From contig NZ_JAMHJQ010000007.1 of the NCBI RefSeq assembly GCF_023534745.1, positions 50,497 to 114,496 of the forward strand: DNA of 64,000 nt, given 5' to 3'. The notes under the pieces were generated by a model. It did no database searches and had not been told where the DNA came from. It saw nothing but the letters and a program-made list of their open reading frames with translations. The DNA comes from Streptomyces sp. 35G-GA-8 (GTDB taxonomy: Bacteria > Actinomycetota > Actinomycetes > Streptomycetales > Streptomycetaceae). A program made the position numbers and the translations under genes. Shown here in pieces: positions 1 to 8,427 of this stretch; position 1 is the stretch's first letter; each line of letters opens with the position of its first letter.

Positions 1-82
1 CCGCTTGCCGCGGTCCGGGCGGCCGGGGCAGGGCCGGCGGGGCCGGTCCCTGCCTCCGTCGCCCGGCGCGCGGCCGGGCGGG

Positions 83-1390
83 TCAGGCTCCTCCGGTGTG
101 CACCTGGAAGGCCGCCCGGCGGACCGCCTTGGCGAGGGCGGGATCCGGATGCGCGGCGGCGAGGGCGACCAGGACCTGGACGGTTCGGGGGTGGCCGACG
201 GCCCGGACCTCGTCGAGGAGCGTGGGCACATTGCCCTGCACCGCGGAGTCCAGGTGACGGACCAGCAGATCGCTCTCGCCGTGGTCGGCGACGGCCGCCG
301 CGGTGTCCACCCAGAGCCAGGTGGACTCCTCCCGGGTGAGGACCTCGGCGGCGTCCTCCGGGTCGGCGCCCTCGTACTCCGCGAGCCAGAGCAGGGCGTA
401 GGGGCGCAGCGAGGGGTCCTTGGCGGCGGCCCGCACCTCACCCTCGGCGGGAGCGCCGACGACGCGCAGGGCTTCGAAGGCGAGCCCGCGCAGGAGGGCG
501 TCCTCTCCCCGGGCGACGGCGAGCAGTTCGGTGACCGCGCTGCCGACGGTGCGGGCGGCGAGCCAGGCGCGGTATTCGGCGCGGGCGGGGCCGGGGGTGA
601 GTCGGGCGCAGCCGCGCAGCATGTGCTGGGCGGACTGCTCGATATTGCCGGCGGGGCTCTGGGCGGCGACACAGATCTGCTCCAGCTTGACCCAGACCGC
701 CCAGTTGCCGAGCGGGGTGAGGGTGGCCTGGCCCTTCCCGAGGGTCAGCGCGCCCACGGCGGCCAGCCCTTCCAGGGCCCAGTCGAGGAGCGGGGGCAGG
801 AGGGCGTCGGCGGGCGGCTCGGGCGCCGGGGGCTCGACGGGGGCGGGCTGCGGGCCGTAGGGCACCTCGCAGCGCTCCTCGTGGAGCTCGGCGACCCGCT
901 GCTGGAGAAGGTCGAGCAGGGCCGGTACGAGCACGGGACCGGCGGAGAGCTGGAGGAGGGAGAGCACCTGGGGGACGGCCTCGACGACCTCGGCGACCGT
1001 GGAGGCGGCGACATCGTCGGGGGCCGGGTGCACGAGCGACCAGGCGTCGAAGAGGGCCACCCAGCCGCGCTGGACGGCGCTGTCGTCGCGGTCCCAGGCC
1101 TGGAGCCGCCAGCCGGGCCGTACGGCGGTGCCGTGCAGCTCGACGAGTCCGGCCAGCCGGGCGCGGTCCCAGCCCGCGCGCACCTGCTCCGGCGTCAACT
1201 CCAGTGCGGTGGCGGCCCGTTCCGCCGTGGCCGCGTCGAGCGGACCCGCGCCGGGGTCCCGGTCGCCGGCCGCCCAGCGGGCGATCCGTACCGCGTCGGC
1301 GAGGACCGCTCTCGCCTGACGGGCCAGCTCCGCCGGGGGCGGAGTGCCCTCGGGCGGCCGGGGTGCCGGCCGGCTGCGCCCATCGGTCAC
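83..1390 (-). CDS. Conserved actinomycete protein of unknown function, 435 aa (helical/HEAT-like)
   Basis: I do not recognise a characterised family. The protein is Ala/Leu/Glu-rich with regularly spaced helices, and its C-terminal third reads like HEAT-type repeats. A Pro-rich linker lies near the middle. There is no signal peptide or membrane segment, so it is probably cytoplasmic. It is a distant paralogue of the 484-aa protein at 50645-52099: both have an N-terminal RxARWAG-like segment, a central LTPLG motif and a similar C-terminal helical block (VTELLAVARG versus ARELLAAARG). That alignment supports the GTG at 1390 as start, because the frame stays open to a TTG at 1516 but the extra residues have no counterpart in the paralogue. 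The frame is certain, the function unknown. Confidence 0.75.
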   Translation of the reverse strand: MTDGRSRPAPRPPEGTPPPAELARQARAVLADAVRIARWAAGDRDPGAGPLDAATAERAATALELTPEQVRAGWDRARLAGLVELHGTAVRPGWRLQAWDRDDSAVQRGWVALFDAWSLVHPAPDDVAASTVAEVVEAVPQVLSLLQLSAGPVLVPALLDLLQQRVAELHEERCEVPYGPQPAPVEPPAPEPPADALLPPLLDWALEGLAAVGALTLGKGQATLTPLGNWAVWVKLEQICVAAQSPAGNIEQSAQHMLRGCARLTPGPARAEYRAWLAARTVGSAVTELLAVARGEDALLRGLAFEALRVVGAPAEGEVRAAAKDPSLRPYALLWLAEYEGADPEDAAEVLTREESTWLWVDTAAAVADHGESDLLVRHLDSAVQGNVPTLLDEVRAVGHPRTVQVLVALAAAHPDPALAKAVRRAAFQVHTGGA

Positions 1391-1813
1391 TGCCCGTCGG
1401 GCCGTGGTCAACGGCCGCGGGCGGACGAGTCGGAGTCTGGAGTTGCGCGCCAATTGCTCATCAGGCTTTCGGGACGTCACGGGGGCAGTCTTCCCGGTGA
1501 CCGCCCGAAAGCCCAAACGGAACCTGTTCCGGCGGTACGGGAAGGGCGGAAGGGGCCTGTTCCACGGGGGTGCCGCAGGGCACGGAGGGGAAGGAAGATG
1601 CCTGTTGGAAAGGTATGGGACAGCTGGTGGAGCGCTCCGTGACAGGTGGACACGGTGGGTCGCAAGGTGCGTGAAGGAAGCGAAGCGGAGCGTCGGGCGC
1701 CGCGCCGGATTCCCTACGGCCGCGCATGCCGGACAGATCCGTCAGACACCCGTAAGGCACCCCACGGCCACGCGCCGCGCGGGGCCCGCCATCGGGGGCT
1801 ATCAGATCGGGGG
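1391..1813. other. Intergenic stretch, no gene seen
   Basis: No convincing coding frame was found. It holds the upstream region of the minus-strand gene ending at 83, including a short palindrome (GGAACctGTTCC) near 1520. An 11-bp direct repeat, ATCGGGGGCTA, lies at 1791-1801 and 1806-1816, the second copy running into the stop codon of the hydrolase gene. Confidence 0.4.
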
Positions 1814-2941
1814 CTACATCAGAGGGGTGAGGAAGCGGCGGAGCACCTCTTCGTAGCCGGTCGGATCCGCGTTCCACATGGCGGCGTGCGGAGCGTGCGC
1901 GACGGCGTGCAGGCTGATCAGACCGGAGCGGTGGGCGGCGAGTTCACGGGAGGGGTCCCAGGAGGCGAGGGTGTCGTCGGGGCCGTGGAAGATCAGCGTC
2001 GGGATGTTCAGATTGCCAGGGTCGGCGGCCTGGCGCAGCCGGTCGCCGTCGATTCCGGCGCGGTCCTGGGCCGACCGGACCGCGAGCGGCAGCAGCGGCG
2101 CGGGGATACGGCGGGCGGTGGCCAGCGCTCGCAGGGTGGCCTCGGAGTCCAGCACCGGCGAGTCGAGGACCAGCCCGGCGATCCGGGCGCGGAGCGCGGA
2201 GCCGGCCGCCGCGCCCAGCGCCATCGAGGCGCCGATGGACCAGCCGTGCAGCACCACGCGCTCGGCGCCGTACCGGACGGCGTAGCGGATCGCCGCGTCG
2301 AGGTCGCGCCATTCGGACTCGCCGAGGTGGCCGAGGCCGTCCGGGGAGCGGGGCGCCCCGGGATCTCCGCGATAGGCGAGGTCAAGTACCGGAAGTTCCT
2401 GTTCCGCCAGGAACTCCATGATGTTCATGGGGTGCTCGCGGGTGGTGCCGAGGCCATGTGCGGTGATCACCCAGGTGTCGCGCACCCCGGGCACGAACCA
2501 GGCGGGCAGGGGCCCGAGTTCGCCCGGGATCGTCACGTCCTTGTGGTCGAGGCCGAGCGCGGAGGTGGGATCGCCGCTGTGGACCTGCGGGGTGAGGCGT
2601 ACGCGGGAGCCGGGGACGAGCGAGCCGTGGCCGACCCGCTCCAGCCGGCGCACCACGGTGTCCGCGGCGTGCTCCACCTCGTCGAGAACGGGCCCGACGA
2701 CGGCGTGCACGCCGGGGCCCTCGATCCCGTACGTACCGGGGCGCAGGGAGGCGAGACAGCGGGTCAGCGTGATCTGTCCGGCGGCCGTGGCGTGCACGGT
2801 GAGCCGGGGGTCGCCCGGCAGCGGACGGCCCGGTGGCGTCTTGAGCGCGGCGTCGCCCGCGTACCGGCCGGCCGCGAACGCGGCCGCGCCGACGCCGATC
2901 AGTGTGGAGACGGCCGCTGCCGTCGCTTTGGCGGGGCGCAC
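1814..2941 (-). CDS. Membrane-anchored alpha/beta hydrolase, 375 aa
   Basis: This is a serine hydrolase of the alpha/beta fold; the substrate cannot be told. Visible features are the nucleophile elbow GWSIG (about 233-237, Ser235), an HGPDD turn (about 319-323) supplying the acid, and a His in HAPHAAMW near 350. An oxyanion-type HGLG lies near 162. The first 25 residues form one hydrophobic segment after a short basic start, so the protein is either anchored by its N-terminus or exported. A GTG at 2941 is the start; the Shine-Dalgarno is weak. It is transcribed away from the aldolase start and stands alone. Family assignment is firm, physiological role unknown. Confidence 0.85.
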   Translation of the reverse strand: MRPAKATAAAVSTLIGVGAAAFAAGRYAGDAALKTPPGRPLPGDPRLTVHATAAGQITLTRCLASLRPGTYGIEGPGVHAVVGPVLDEVEHAADTVVRRLERVGHGSLVPGSRVRLTPQVHSGDPTSALGLDHKDVTIPGELGPLPAWFVPGVRDTWVITAHGLGTTREHPMNIMEFLAEQELPVLDLAYRGDPGAPRSPDGLGHLGESEWRDLDAAIRYAVRYGAERVVLHGWSIGASMALGAAAGSALRARIAGLVLDSPVLDSEATLRALATARRIPAPLLPLAVRSAQDRAGIDGDRLRQAADPGNLNIPTLIFHGPDDTLASWDPSRELAAHRSGLISLHAVAHAPHAAMWNADPTGYEEVLRRFLTPLM

Positions 2942-3034
2942 GTTCTCAGTGTGGTCACCCCCGCCGGGCTCGGCCAGCCGGCGGCGTCCGTCGGAGTGCC
3001 GGTTCGCTGCCGAACGCCGCGCCGAAAGCGCTGG

Positions 3035-3697
3035 TCAGCCGCGCTGTCCATACCCCTTCAACCGCTGTCCGACCTCGTCGAGCTGGGCCTCGGTCAGCAG
3101 CGTGGGAGTGCGGCCGGGCAGCGAGCTCGCGGTGAGCCAGAGCCGGCACATCCACTCCAGCTGGGCCGTGCGGTCGTAGGCCTGGGCGAGGCTGTCGCCG
3201 TAGGCGACGGTGCCGTGGTTCTGAAGCAGACAGGCGTTGCGGTCGCGCAGGGCGTGGAGCATATGGGCGGCCAGTTCGTCCGAGCCGTAGAGCGCGTAGG
3301 GGGCGACCCGGACCGCGCCGCCGAGGGCCGCCGCCATGTAGTGGATCAGGGGCAGTTCGGGGACGAGAGTGGAGACGGCGGTGGCGTGCACCGCGTGGGT
3401 GTGCACCAGGGCCGTCGCGGAGGTGTTCCGGTAAACGGCGAGGTGCAGCGGCAGCTCACTCGTCGGGGTGAATTCTCCGAGGACCTGACGGCCCTCCAGA
3501 TCGACGCCGACGGTGTCCTCGGCGGTGAGCTGGTCGTACGGGACTCCGCTCGGCGTGACGAGGATCAGCTCGCCGATCCGTACCGACACATTGCCGGATG
3601 TGCCGACGACAAGCCCTTCACCTGCTGTTCTCCGGGCGGTCGCGACGAGTTCACGCCAGGCCCCGGCTATCGCGTCCTGGTTCTGCTGATCAGTCAT
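3035..3697 (-). CDS. Class II aldolase/adducin family protein (fuculose-phosphate aldolase-like)
   Basis: A zinc-dependent class II aldolase of the FucA/AraD type, expected to cleave or form a phosphorylated sugar such as fuculose 1-phosphate. At 220 aa it has the usual family length. Motifs in order are GTSGNVS (32-38, phosphate binding), TPTSELPLH (77-85, catalytic Glu81), HTHAVHAT (99-106, zinc His99 and His101) and QNHGTV (159-164, third zinc His161). The whole active site is present, so the enzyme should be functional. No sugar kinase or transporter lies beside it, so the substrate is inferred only from family resemblance. The gene diverges from the phosphate transporter at 3874. Confidence 0.9.
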   Translation of the reverse strand: MTDQQNQDAIAGAWRELVATARRTAGEGLVVGTSGNVSVRIGELILVTPSGVPYDQLTAEDTVGVDLEGRQVLGEFTPTSELPLHLAVYRNTSATALVHTHAVHATAVSTLVPELPLIHYMAAALGGAVRVAPYALYGSDELAAHMLHALRDRNACLLQNHGTVAYGDSLAQAYDRTAQLEWMCRLWLTASSLPGRTPTLLTEAQLDEVGQRLKGYGQRG

Positions 3698-3796
3698 AAG
3701 AGAATCCTGTCAGGCGGATACAGCGGCGCGCAGGGCCCTTCACCAGAACAGGTGGGCGATTTCTCCACACATGGGGACACCGCAAAGACGAGCCTA

Positions 3797-3837
3797 GTTC
3801 ATCTTCCGTTTACCAAGACTCCCTACGTTCACCGAGG
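3797..3837 (+). promoter_or_regulatory. PHO-box-like direct repeats upstream of pit
   Basis: Three 11-nt units resemble the streptomycete PhoP direct repeat (GTTCACC core): GTTCATCTTCC (3797-3807), directly followed by GTTTACCAAGA (3808-3818), and GTTCACCGAGG (3827-3837). The first two are in register; the third is 19 nt after the second rather than 11 or 22. The location just before a phosphate transporter fits PhoP control. Binding is inferred. Confidence 0.6.
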
Positions 3838-3873
3838 CCACTGACGTCAAAAGATTGCCTGGGTCCTGGGTCA

Positions 3874-5157
3874 ATGGAACACATCACGCTGCTGCTCGCG
3901 ATCGTGATCGTGACGGCTCTCGTGTTCGATTTCACGAACGGCTTCCACGACACCGCGAACGCGATGGCGACAACCATCTCGACCGGGGCACTCAAGCCCA
4001 AGGTCGCGGTGGGCATGTCCGCCGTCCTGAATCTCGTCGGCGCGTTCCTGTCCGTGGAGGTCGCCAAGACGATCTCCGGCGGACTCATCAATGAACAGGG
4101 CATCAGAACAGAAGTGATCTTCGCGGCGCTCGTCGGCGCGATCCTGTGGAATCTCTTCACCTGGCTGCTCGGCCTGCCGTCGAGCTCCTCCCACGCACTC
4201 TTCGGCGGCCTGATCGGCGCCACCCTGATGTCGGTCGGCACCTCCGGGGTCAACGGCGGCGTCGTCATCACGAAGGTGCTGATCCCCGCGCTCGCCGCGC
4301 CGGTCGTCGCCGGTCTCGCGGCGCTGCTCGCGACGAGGCTCACGTACCGCATCGGCCGCCGTACGGACGACAAGGCGACCGCCAAGGGCTACCGCGCCGG
4401 GCAGATCGCCTCCGCCGGGCTCGTCTCCCTCGCCCACGGCACCAACGACGCGCAGAAGACCATGGGCGTCATCACCCTCGCGCTGGTCACCGGCGGCGTC
4501 CTCGCCCCCGGCTCCAACCCCCCGATGTGGGTGATCGTCTCCGCCGGACTGGCGATCGCGCTCGGTACGTATCTCGGCGGCTGGCGCATCATCCGCACCA
4601 TGGGCACCGGCCTCACCGATCTCCGCCCGCAGCAGGGCTTCGCCGCCCAGACCAGTGCCGCCACCGTCATCCTGGCCTCCTCGCATCTGGGCTTCTCGCT
4701 CTCCACCACCCAGTCGTGCTCCGGCGCCGTGATGGGCGCGGGCCTCGGCCGCAAGGGCGGTGTGGTCCGCTGGTCGACCGCCACCCGGATGTTCATCGCC
4801 TGGGGGCTCACGCTGCCCGCCGCGGGCCTGGTCGCCGCCGGGGCCGAGTTCCTCACCGGCCAGGGCACCTGGGGCATCGCGGTCGTCGCCGTCCTGCTCA
4901 TCGGGATCTCCGGGGCGATCTGGCTCGCCTCGCGCCGCCGTCCGGTCGACCACACCAATGTGAACGAGAGCGGGGCCGGAGCAGCGGGCGCGGCAGAGGA
5001 CGCCGGGAGCGCCGGGCCGGCGGGTGTCGTCACCAACGCCGTCGCGGCCGTCACCCCGCCGCCCACGGCCGGTGCCGCGCAGGATCTGTCGACCACCATC
5101 CCGGCCCCGGGCCCCGCGGACCCCGCGGGCGAGCCCGCGCGGACCGCCACGGTGTAA
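3874..5157 (+). CDS. pit: Low-affinity inorganic phosphate transporter, Pit family
   Basis: An inner-membrane phosphate/metal-phosphate symporter of the PiT family, 427 aa. Both halves of the duplicated PiT signature are visible: FTNGFHDTANAMAT (about 20-33) and AHGTNDAQKTMG (about 187-198). Each lies in a set of hydrophobic segments, about ten in all. The C-terminal 75 residues are an Ala/Pro/Gly-rich, probably cytoplasmic tail. The arrangement with the small membrane protein downstream matches the pitH2 locus (SCO1845-SCO1846) of S. coelicolor, and the next genes are cobalamin genes there too. PHO-box-like repeats lie 37-77 nt upstream of the start. No clear Shine-Dalgarno precedes the ATG. 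Confidence 0.95.
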   Translation: MEHITLLLAIVIVTALVFDFTNGFHDTANAMATTISTGALKPKVAVGMSAVLNLVGAFLSVEVAKTISGGLINEQGIRTEVIFAALVGAILWNLFTWLLGLPSSSSHALFGGLIGATLMSVGTSGVNGGVVITKVLIPALAAPVVAGLAALLATRLTYRIGRRTDDKATAKGYRAGQIASAGLVSLAHGTNDAQKTMGVITLALVTGGVLAPGSNPPMWVIVSAGLAIALGTYLGGWRIIRTMGTGLTDLRPQQGFAAQTSAATVILASSHLGFSLSTTQSCSGAVMGAGLGRKGGVVRWSTATRMFIAWGLTLPAAGLVAAGAEFLTGQGTWGIAVVAVLLIGISGAIWLASRRRPVDHTNVNESGAGAAGAAEDAGSAGPAGVVTNAVAAVTPPPTAGAAQDLSTTIPAPGPADPAGEPARTATV

Positions 5158-5188
5158 GTACCGCCACGGCGTAAGGAAGAGAAACCGC

Positions 5189-5416
5189 ATGAACATCGAC
5201 TGGGCAGCACTCGGTTCCGTCTTCGGGGTCAGCCTCGTGGCCACCGTCGCCCTCGTGGGCCTGTTCACCCTCGGCATCGTGGGCCTCGCCAAGCGGGAAT
5301 CGGCGAGCGCGCGGGGCGCGACCGGCTCCGTGGCGCTGGCCCGCACGGGCGCGTACGCCTGCTTCGCGCTCTGCGTGGCGGCCGTCACGTACGGGATCTA
5401 TCTGATCGTCGCCTGA
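5189..5416 (+). CDS. Small two-helix membrane protein, pit partner (SCO1846-like)
   Basis: A 75-aa protein with two hydrophobic helices (about 8-32 and 51-74) separated by a short basic/Ala-rich loop. It follows the pit stop by 31 nt and has a good ribosome site (GGAAGAG) ahead of the ATG at 5189, so the two are probably co-transcribed. The pairing with pit is conserved in streptomycetes to my knowledge, suggesting an accessory subunit or modulator. No function is established. The frame is open further upstream, but that part only shadows the pit tail. Confidence 0.8.
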   Translation: MNIDWAALGSVFGVSLVATVALVGLFTLGIVGLAKRESASARGATGSVALARTGAYACFALCVAAVTYGIYLIVA

Positions 5417-5466
5417 CCGGCGAGCGGTGACCGGGCGACCGGAACACCAGGACCACCACACCCCGG

Positions 5467-5501
5467 CCGGCCCCGGCGCGTCCGTCACGCGCCGGGGCCG
5501 G
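5467..5501 (+). terminator. Strong hairpin terminator after the pit operon
   Basis: A perfect 14-bp GC stem (CCGGCCCCGGCGCG, 5467-5480, pairing with 5488-5501) closes a 7-nt loop. There is no clear T-run, as is usual in Streptomyces. Confidence 0.75.
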
Positions 5502-5589
5502 TTCGGTGTTGCCCACGGGACGGGCGTGCCGTGTGGGGCTCGGCACACTGTCCCGTCGCTGGTCAGGGATGAGTTGACGGGTGTTTGCG

Positions 5590-5745
5590 CTGCGTGGTGG
5601 ACTTCCGGGGCCATTGGGGTCCTGTCCGGCCGGACAGGACCCGGGCGACGGCAGAAGAGGAAGCCGGTGCGAATCCGGCGCGGTCCCGCCACTGTCACTG
5701 CGAGCCATGTCTCCAGGAGCCAGGAACTCTCGCCGCCGCATCACG
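5590..5745 (+). ncRNA. Cobalamin (B12) riboswitch
   Basis: The stretch contains the conserved riboswitch core: GAAGCCGGTGCGAATCCGGC (from about 5659), followed by GCGGTCCCGCCACTGT (about 5680-5695) and the B12 box AGCCAGGAACTCT (5718-5730). It lies 55 nt upstream of cobD and the rest of the cobalamin genes. High adenosylcobalamin should fold it so that downstream expression is shut off. Outer limits are approximate. Confidence 0.92.
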
Positions 5746-5784
5746 TCGAGCCGGGGCGCGGACCCTGAGTGAGGACATTTCGCC

Positions 5785-6804
5785 ATGCCTGGCCGCCGTT
5801 CGGCCGTCGTGCGCGGCCGAGGTCGGGCCGCCGAGCGTGTTTTCGCCTACGGCGCCGCCGTGGGTCTCCTGGGCGACCAGTTGTTCGGCGATCCGCGCCG
5901 GGGCCATCCCGTCGCCGCGTTCGGCCGGGCGGCGACGGCCGTCGAGCGGACGCTGTGGCGTGACCACCGGGGCTGGGGCGCGCTGCACACCGCGGTCTGC
6001 GCCGGAGGAGCCGCCGGGATCGCGGCGCTGGCCGCCCGGGGCGTACGGGACCGACGCACCGCCTCCGTGGCACTGACCGCCGCCGCCACCTGGGCGGTGG
6101 TCGGCGGCACTTCACTGGGGCGGGAGGCACGGGCCATCGGCGCGGCGCTCGCCGCCGGCGACGTCGAACGGGCCAGGGAGCGGCTGCCGCATCTGTGCGG
6201 CCGTGACCCGCAGGCGCTGGACGGACAGCAGATCGCGCGGGCCGTGGTGGAGTCGGTCGCCGAGAACACCTCCGACGCCGTGGTGGGCGCGCTGGTGTGG
6301 GGCGCGGTGGCGGGCGTGCCGGGGCTCGCCGGATTCCGCGCCGTGAACACGCTGGACGCGATGGTGGGTCATCTCTCGCCCCGTTACCGCCGGTTCGGCT
6401 GGGCCTCGGCCCGGCTCGACGATGTCGTGGGATGGCCGGGCGCCCGGCTGACGGCCGTGCTCGCCGGGGCGCTGGCCGGAGCGGTCGGCGGCGATCCACG
6501 CGCGGCCCTGCGGGCGGTACGGCAGGACGCGCGCCGGCATCCGAGCCCCAACGCGGGCCCCGTGGAGGCGTCGTTCGCCGGCGCGCTGGGCGTACGTCTC
6601 GGCGGGACGCTCGCGTACGGCGGACGGGTGGAGCACCGGCCCGTACTGAACGGTGGGGGGCGGCCCGCCGGGGTCGCGGACATCGAGCGGGCCGTACGGC
6701 TGTCGCGCCGGGTGACCGGGGCCGCTCTCGCGGTCTGTGTGGCGGGCCGGTTCGGATTCGGCGCGATACGCCGTACGACAGGCGCGGGAAAGGGACGTGG
6801 ATGA
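5785..6804 (+). CDS. cobD: Adenosylcobinamide-phosphate synthase CobD/CbiB
   Basis: Integral membrane enzyme that attaches aminopropanol (or its phosphate) to adenosylcobyric acid to give adenosylcobinamide (phosphate). The 339-aa length fits the family. The N-terminal motif [18 protein letters not shown] (about 27-44) and the internal [15 protein letters not shown] segment (about 156-170) are typical of CbiB. The [20 protein letters not shown] segment (about 252-271) is the best-conserved block. It is the first gene after the riboswitch and its stop overlaps the cobQ start (ATGA). Confidence 0.95.
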   Translation: MPGRRSAVVRGRGRAAERVFAYGAAVGLLGDQLFGDPRRGHPVAAFGRAATAVERTLWRDHRGWGALHTAVCAGGAAGIAALAARGVRDRRTASVALTAAATWAVVGGTSLGREARAIGAALAAGDVERARERLPHLCGRDPQALDGQQIARAVVESVAENTSDAVVGALVWGAVAGVPGLAGFRAVNTLDAMVGHLSPRYRRFGWASARLDDVVGWPGARLTAVLAGALAGAVGGDPRAALRAVRQDARRHPSPNAGPVEASFAGALGVRLGGTLAYGGRVEHRPVLNGGGRPAGVADIERAVRLSRRVTGAALAVCVAGRFGFGAIRRTTGAGKGRG

Positions 6805-8399
6805 GCCGGGGCGGGCGCGGCGGAGGGCTGCTGATAGCCGGCACGACCTCCGACGCGGGCAAGAGCGTGGTCACGGCGGGGATCTGCCGCTGGCTGGTGC
6901 GCCGTGGGGTGAAGGTCGCGCCCTTCAAGGGGCAGAACATGTCGCTGAACTCGTTCGTGACACGCGAGGGCGCGGAGATCGGACGGGCCCAGGCGATGCA
7001 GGCGCAGGCGGCCCGGGTCGAGCCGACGGCGCTGATGAACCCGGTCCTGCTGAAGCCCGGCGGTGACCGCAGCAGCCAAGTGGTGCTGATGGGGCGGCCC
7101 GTGGGCGAGATGAGCGCCCGGGGTTACTTCGGGTCCGGGCCCGCGGCGGGGCCACGATCGGGCGACGCGTCCCCCGAGGCGACTCCGCATGGGCGGGAAG
7201 CCCTGCTCGGGCCCGTCCTGGAGTGTCTGGAGCGGCTGCGCGGCACGTACGACGCCGTGATCTGCGAAGGGGCGGGCAGTCCCGCGGAGATCAATCTGCG
7301 CCGTACCGACATCGTGAACATGGGCATCGCGCGGGCCGCGCGGCTGCCGGTGGTGGTGGTCGGGGACATCGACCGGGGCGGCGTCTTCGCCTCGTTCTTC
7401 GGGACGACCGCGCTGCTGTCGCCCGAGGACCAGGAGCTGATCGCGGGCTATCTGGTCAATAAGTTCCGGGGCGATGTCTCGCTGCTCGAACCGGGTCTTG
7501 AGATGCTGCGCGGGCTCACGGGGCGGGCCACGCTCGGCGTGCTGCCGTTCCGGCACGGTCTGGGCATCGACGAGGAGGACGGACTGCGCGTCTCGCTGCG
7601 CGGCGCCGTACGCGAGTCCCCGGCGACTCCCCCGTACGGCGAGGACGTGCTGCGGGTCGCGGTCTGCGCCGTGCCTCTGATGTCCAACTTCACCGATGTG
7701 GACGCGCTGGCGGCGGAGCCGGGGGTCGTCGTGCGGTTCGTGGACCGGCCCGAGGAGCTGGCCGACGCCGATCTCGTGGTGGTGCCGGGCACGCGCGGCA
7801 CGGTCAGGGCGCTGGCGTGGCTGCGCGCGCGCGGACTCGCCGACGCGCTCGCCGCGCGGGCCGCCGAGGGGCGTCCCGTACTGGGGATCTGCGGCGGCTA
7901 CCAGATCCTGGGCGAGCACATCGACGACGAGGTGGAGTCCCGGGCGGGCGCGGTGCCCGGTCTCGGGCTGCTGCCCGTACGGGTGCGGTTCGCCCGCGAG
8001 AAGACCCTCGCCCGACCGGTGGGCCTGGCCCTCGGTGAGGCGGTGGAGGGGTACGAGATCCATCACGGCGTCGCGGAGGTACGGGGAGGCGACGCGTTTG
8101 TCTCCGACGCGGACGGGAGCGCGCTGGACGGCTGCCGGGTGGGGGCCGTCACGGGCACGCACTGGCACGGGGCGCTGGAGAGCGACGCGTTCCGGCGGCG
8201 GTTCCTGACGGAGGTGGCGCGGACGGCGGGCCGGCGTTTCGTTCCCGCGCCCGACACGAGCTTCGGCGTGTTGCGGGAGGAACAGCTCGATCTGCTCGGT
8301 GACCTCATCGAGGAGCACGCGGACACGGACGCGCTGATGCGCCTGATCGAGGAGGGCGCGCCCGCGGGGCTGCCCTTCATTCCGCCGGGAGCGCCATGA
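6801..8399 (+). CDS. cobQ: Cobyric acid synthase CobQ
   Basis: ATP- and glutamine-dependent amidase that converts adenosylcobyrinic acid a,c-diamide to adenosylcobyric acid (four amidations). The 532-aa protein has an N-terminal dethiobiotin-synthetase-like P-loop (GTTSDAGKS, about 13-21), the block [14 protein letters not shown], and a C-terminal class I glutamine amidotransferase domain with nucleophile Cys364 in GICGGYQ and His421 in EIHHG. The start at 6801 overlaps the cobD stop. The frame is open further upstream, but that part lies wholly within cobD. A short Gly/Ala-rich insert near 110-130 is not typical. Confidence 0.95.
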   Translation: MSRGGRGGGLLIAGTTSDAGKSVVTAGICRWLVRRGVKVAPFKGQNMSLNSFVTREGAEIGRAQAMQAQAARVEPTALMNPVLLKPGGDRSSQVVLMGRPVGEMSARGYFGSGPAAGPRSGDASPEATPHGREALLGPVLECLERLRGTYDAVICEGAGSPAEINLRRTDIVNMGIARAARLPVVVVGDIDRGGVFASFFGTTALLSPEDQELIAGYLVNKFRGDVSLLEPGLEMLRGLTGRATLGVLPFRHGLGIDEEDGLRVSLRGAVRESPATPPYGEDVLRVAVCAVPLMSNFTDVDALAAEPGVVVRFVDRPEELADADLVVVPGTRGTVRALAWLRARGLADALAARAAEGRPVLGICGGYQILGEHIDDEVESRAGAVPGLGLLPVRVRFAREKTLARPVGLALGEAVEGYEIHHGVAEVRGGDAFVSDADGSALDGCRVGAVTGTHWHGALESDAFRRRFLTEVARTAGRRFVPAPDTSFGVLREEQLDLLGDLIEEHADTDALMRLIEEGAPAGLPFIPPGAP

Positions 8400-8427
8400 C
8401 GACCATCTTCGAAGGAGCGATCAGCAT

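Noticed and set aside
5-1642. Long plus-strand open frames opposite the first gene
   Set aside because: Typical of high-GC DNA: the frames mirror the minus-strand gene, have random-looking composition rich in Gly/Arg, and no family motif.
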